Assembly (NCBI GenBank): GCA_025455205.1
Contig: JALOMZ010000110.1
Location: 1-6,478 of the forward strand
Reading direction: 5' to 3'
DNA: 6,478 nucleotides
DNA from: Chitinophagaceae bacterium
GTDB lineage: Bacteria; Bacteroidota; Bacteroidia; Chitinophagales; Chitinophagaceae
Positions within the stretch are counted from its first letter, which is position 1, and each line of letters begins with the position of its first letter. Below are positions 6,309 through 6,478 of this stretch, piece after piece. Position numbers and translations under genes: made by a program. Below the pieces are notes generated by a model. The model saw nothing but the letters and a program-made list of their open reading frames with translations. It made no database searches and was not told the DNA's origin.

Positions 6309-6478
6309 ATGGGTATGAAGACCCTGACCCTTGTGTGGGCCCTGTTCTATGCCGGCCTGGCTGCCCTGGCCGCACCCTCCCCGCTGGCGAAATTCTCCCC
6401 GCAATGGAATCAGCGACGGCTGGACCGGGCCAATACTGCCAGCGCCGGTACCTATCTGTCGAAACAGGAAAAGGAACT
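6309..6478 (+). CDS. Exported protein, N-terminal part only; possible CAP/SCP-domain protein
   Basis: The frame is open from ATG 6309 to the window end, giving 56 complete residues plus a Leu codon prefix. An ATG two codons later (6315, MKTLTL) is an equally good start. The product opens with a Sec signal peptide: MGMKTLTL, a hydrophobic core, and a likely cleavage near LAALAA/PSP. After this come QWNQRRLDRANTASAGTYLS and KQEKEL. From memory, a stretch of the form YLSKxEKE precedes the CAP (SCP/PR1) domain in several Bacteroidota secreted proteins, so a CAP-domain protein is possible, but no domain core is inside the window. It has its own transcription unit, since a strong terminator lies just upstream. 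I see no clear promoter or ribosome site. Confidence 0.6.
   Translation, partial: MGMKTLTLVWALFYAGLAALAAPSPLAKFSPQWNQRRLDRANTASAGTYLSKQEKE

Overview
The window looks like chromosomal DNA of a Bacteroidota bacterium, most likely of the Chitinophagales/Chitinophagaceae type. Three things point there: a very large secreted protein ending in a type IX secretion (T9SS) type A sorting domain, a flavin reductase of a form I associate with this phylum, and start codons without clear Shine-Dalgarno sequences. The genus cannot be fixed from the sequence alone.

Layout. Positions 46-1545 hold two minus-strand genes, probably transcribed together. The first is a lipoprotein N-acetylmuramoyl-L-alanine amidase of the AmpD/AmiD (Amidase_2) family, about 736-1545. 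The second is a flavin reductase-like FMN-binding protein, 46-681. A gap of about 900 bases (1546-2442) separates this pair from a divergent gene. I find no convincing gene in the gap, but it holds several inverted repeats, a few short direct repeats and a stem-loop-rich stretch (about 2254-2399) that would be the 5' leader of the next gene. Positions 2443-6183 encode a 1246-residue secreted protein. Its order is signal peptide, uncharacterised N-terminal segment, a run of about 12 Asp-box (BNR/sortilin-type) motifs that should form one or two beta-propellers, three fibronectin type III domains, a pre-peptidase C-terminal (PPC) domain and a T9SS sorting domain. A strong intrinsic terminator follows at 6223-6255. 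At 6309 a new plus-strand gene begins, encoding an exported protein cut by the window end, possibly a CAP/SCP-type protein.

How they work together. The amidase should act on peptidoglycan fragments in the periplasm from an outer-membrane anchor. The large protein should pass the outer membrane through the T9SS and be attached to the surface or released, where its propellers and beta-sandwich domains may bind or process a polymer. Nothing seen links these two genes functionally beyond proximity. I see no mobile element, CRISPR array, tRNA or rRNA. The window is mostly ordinary; the parts worth a second look are the architecture of the large protein, its unassigned N-terminal segment, and its long, structured upstream region.
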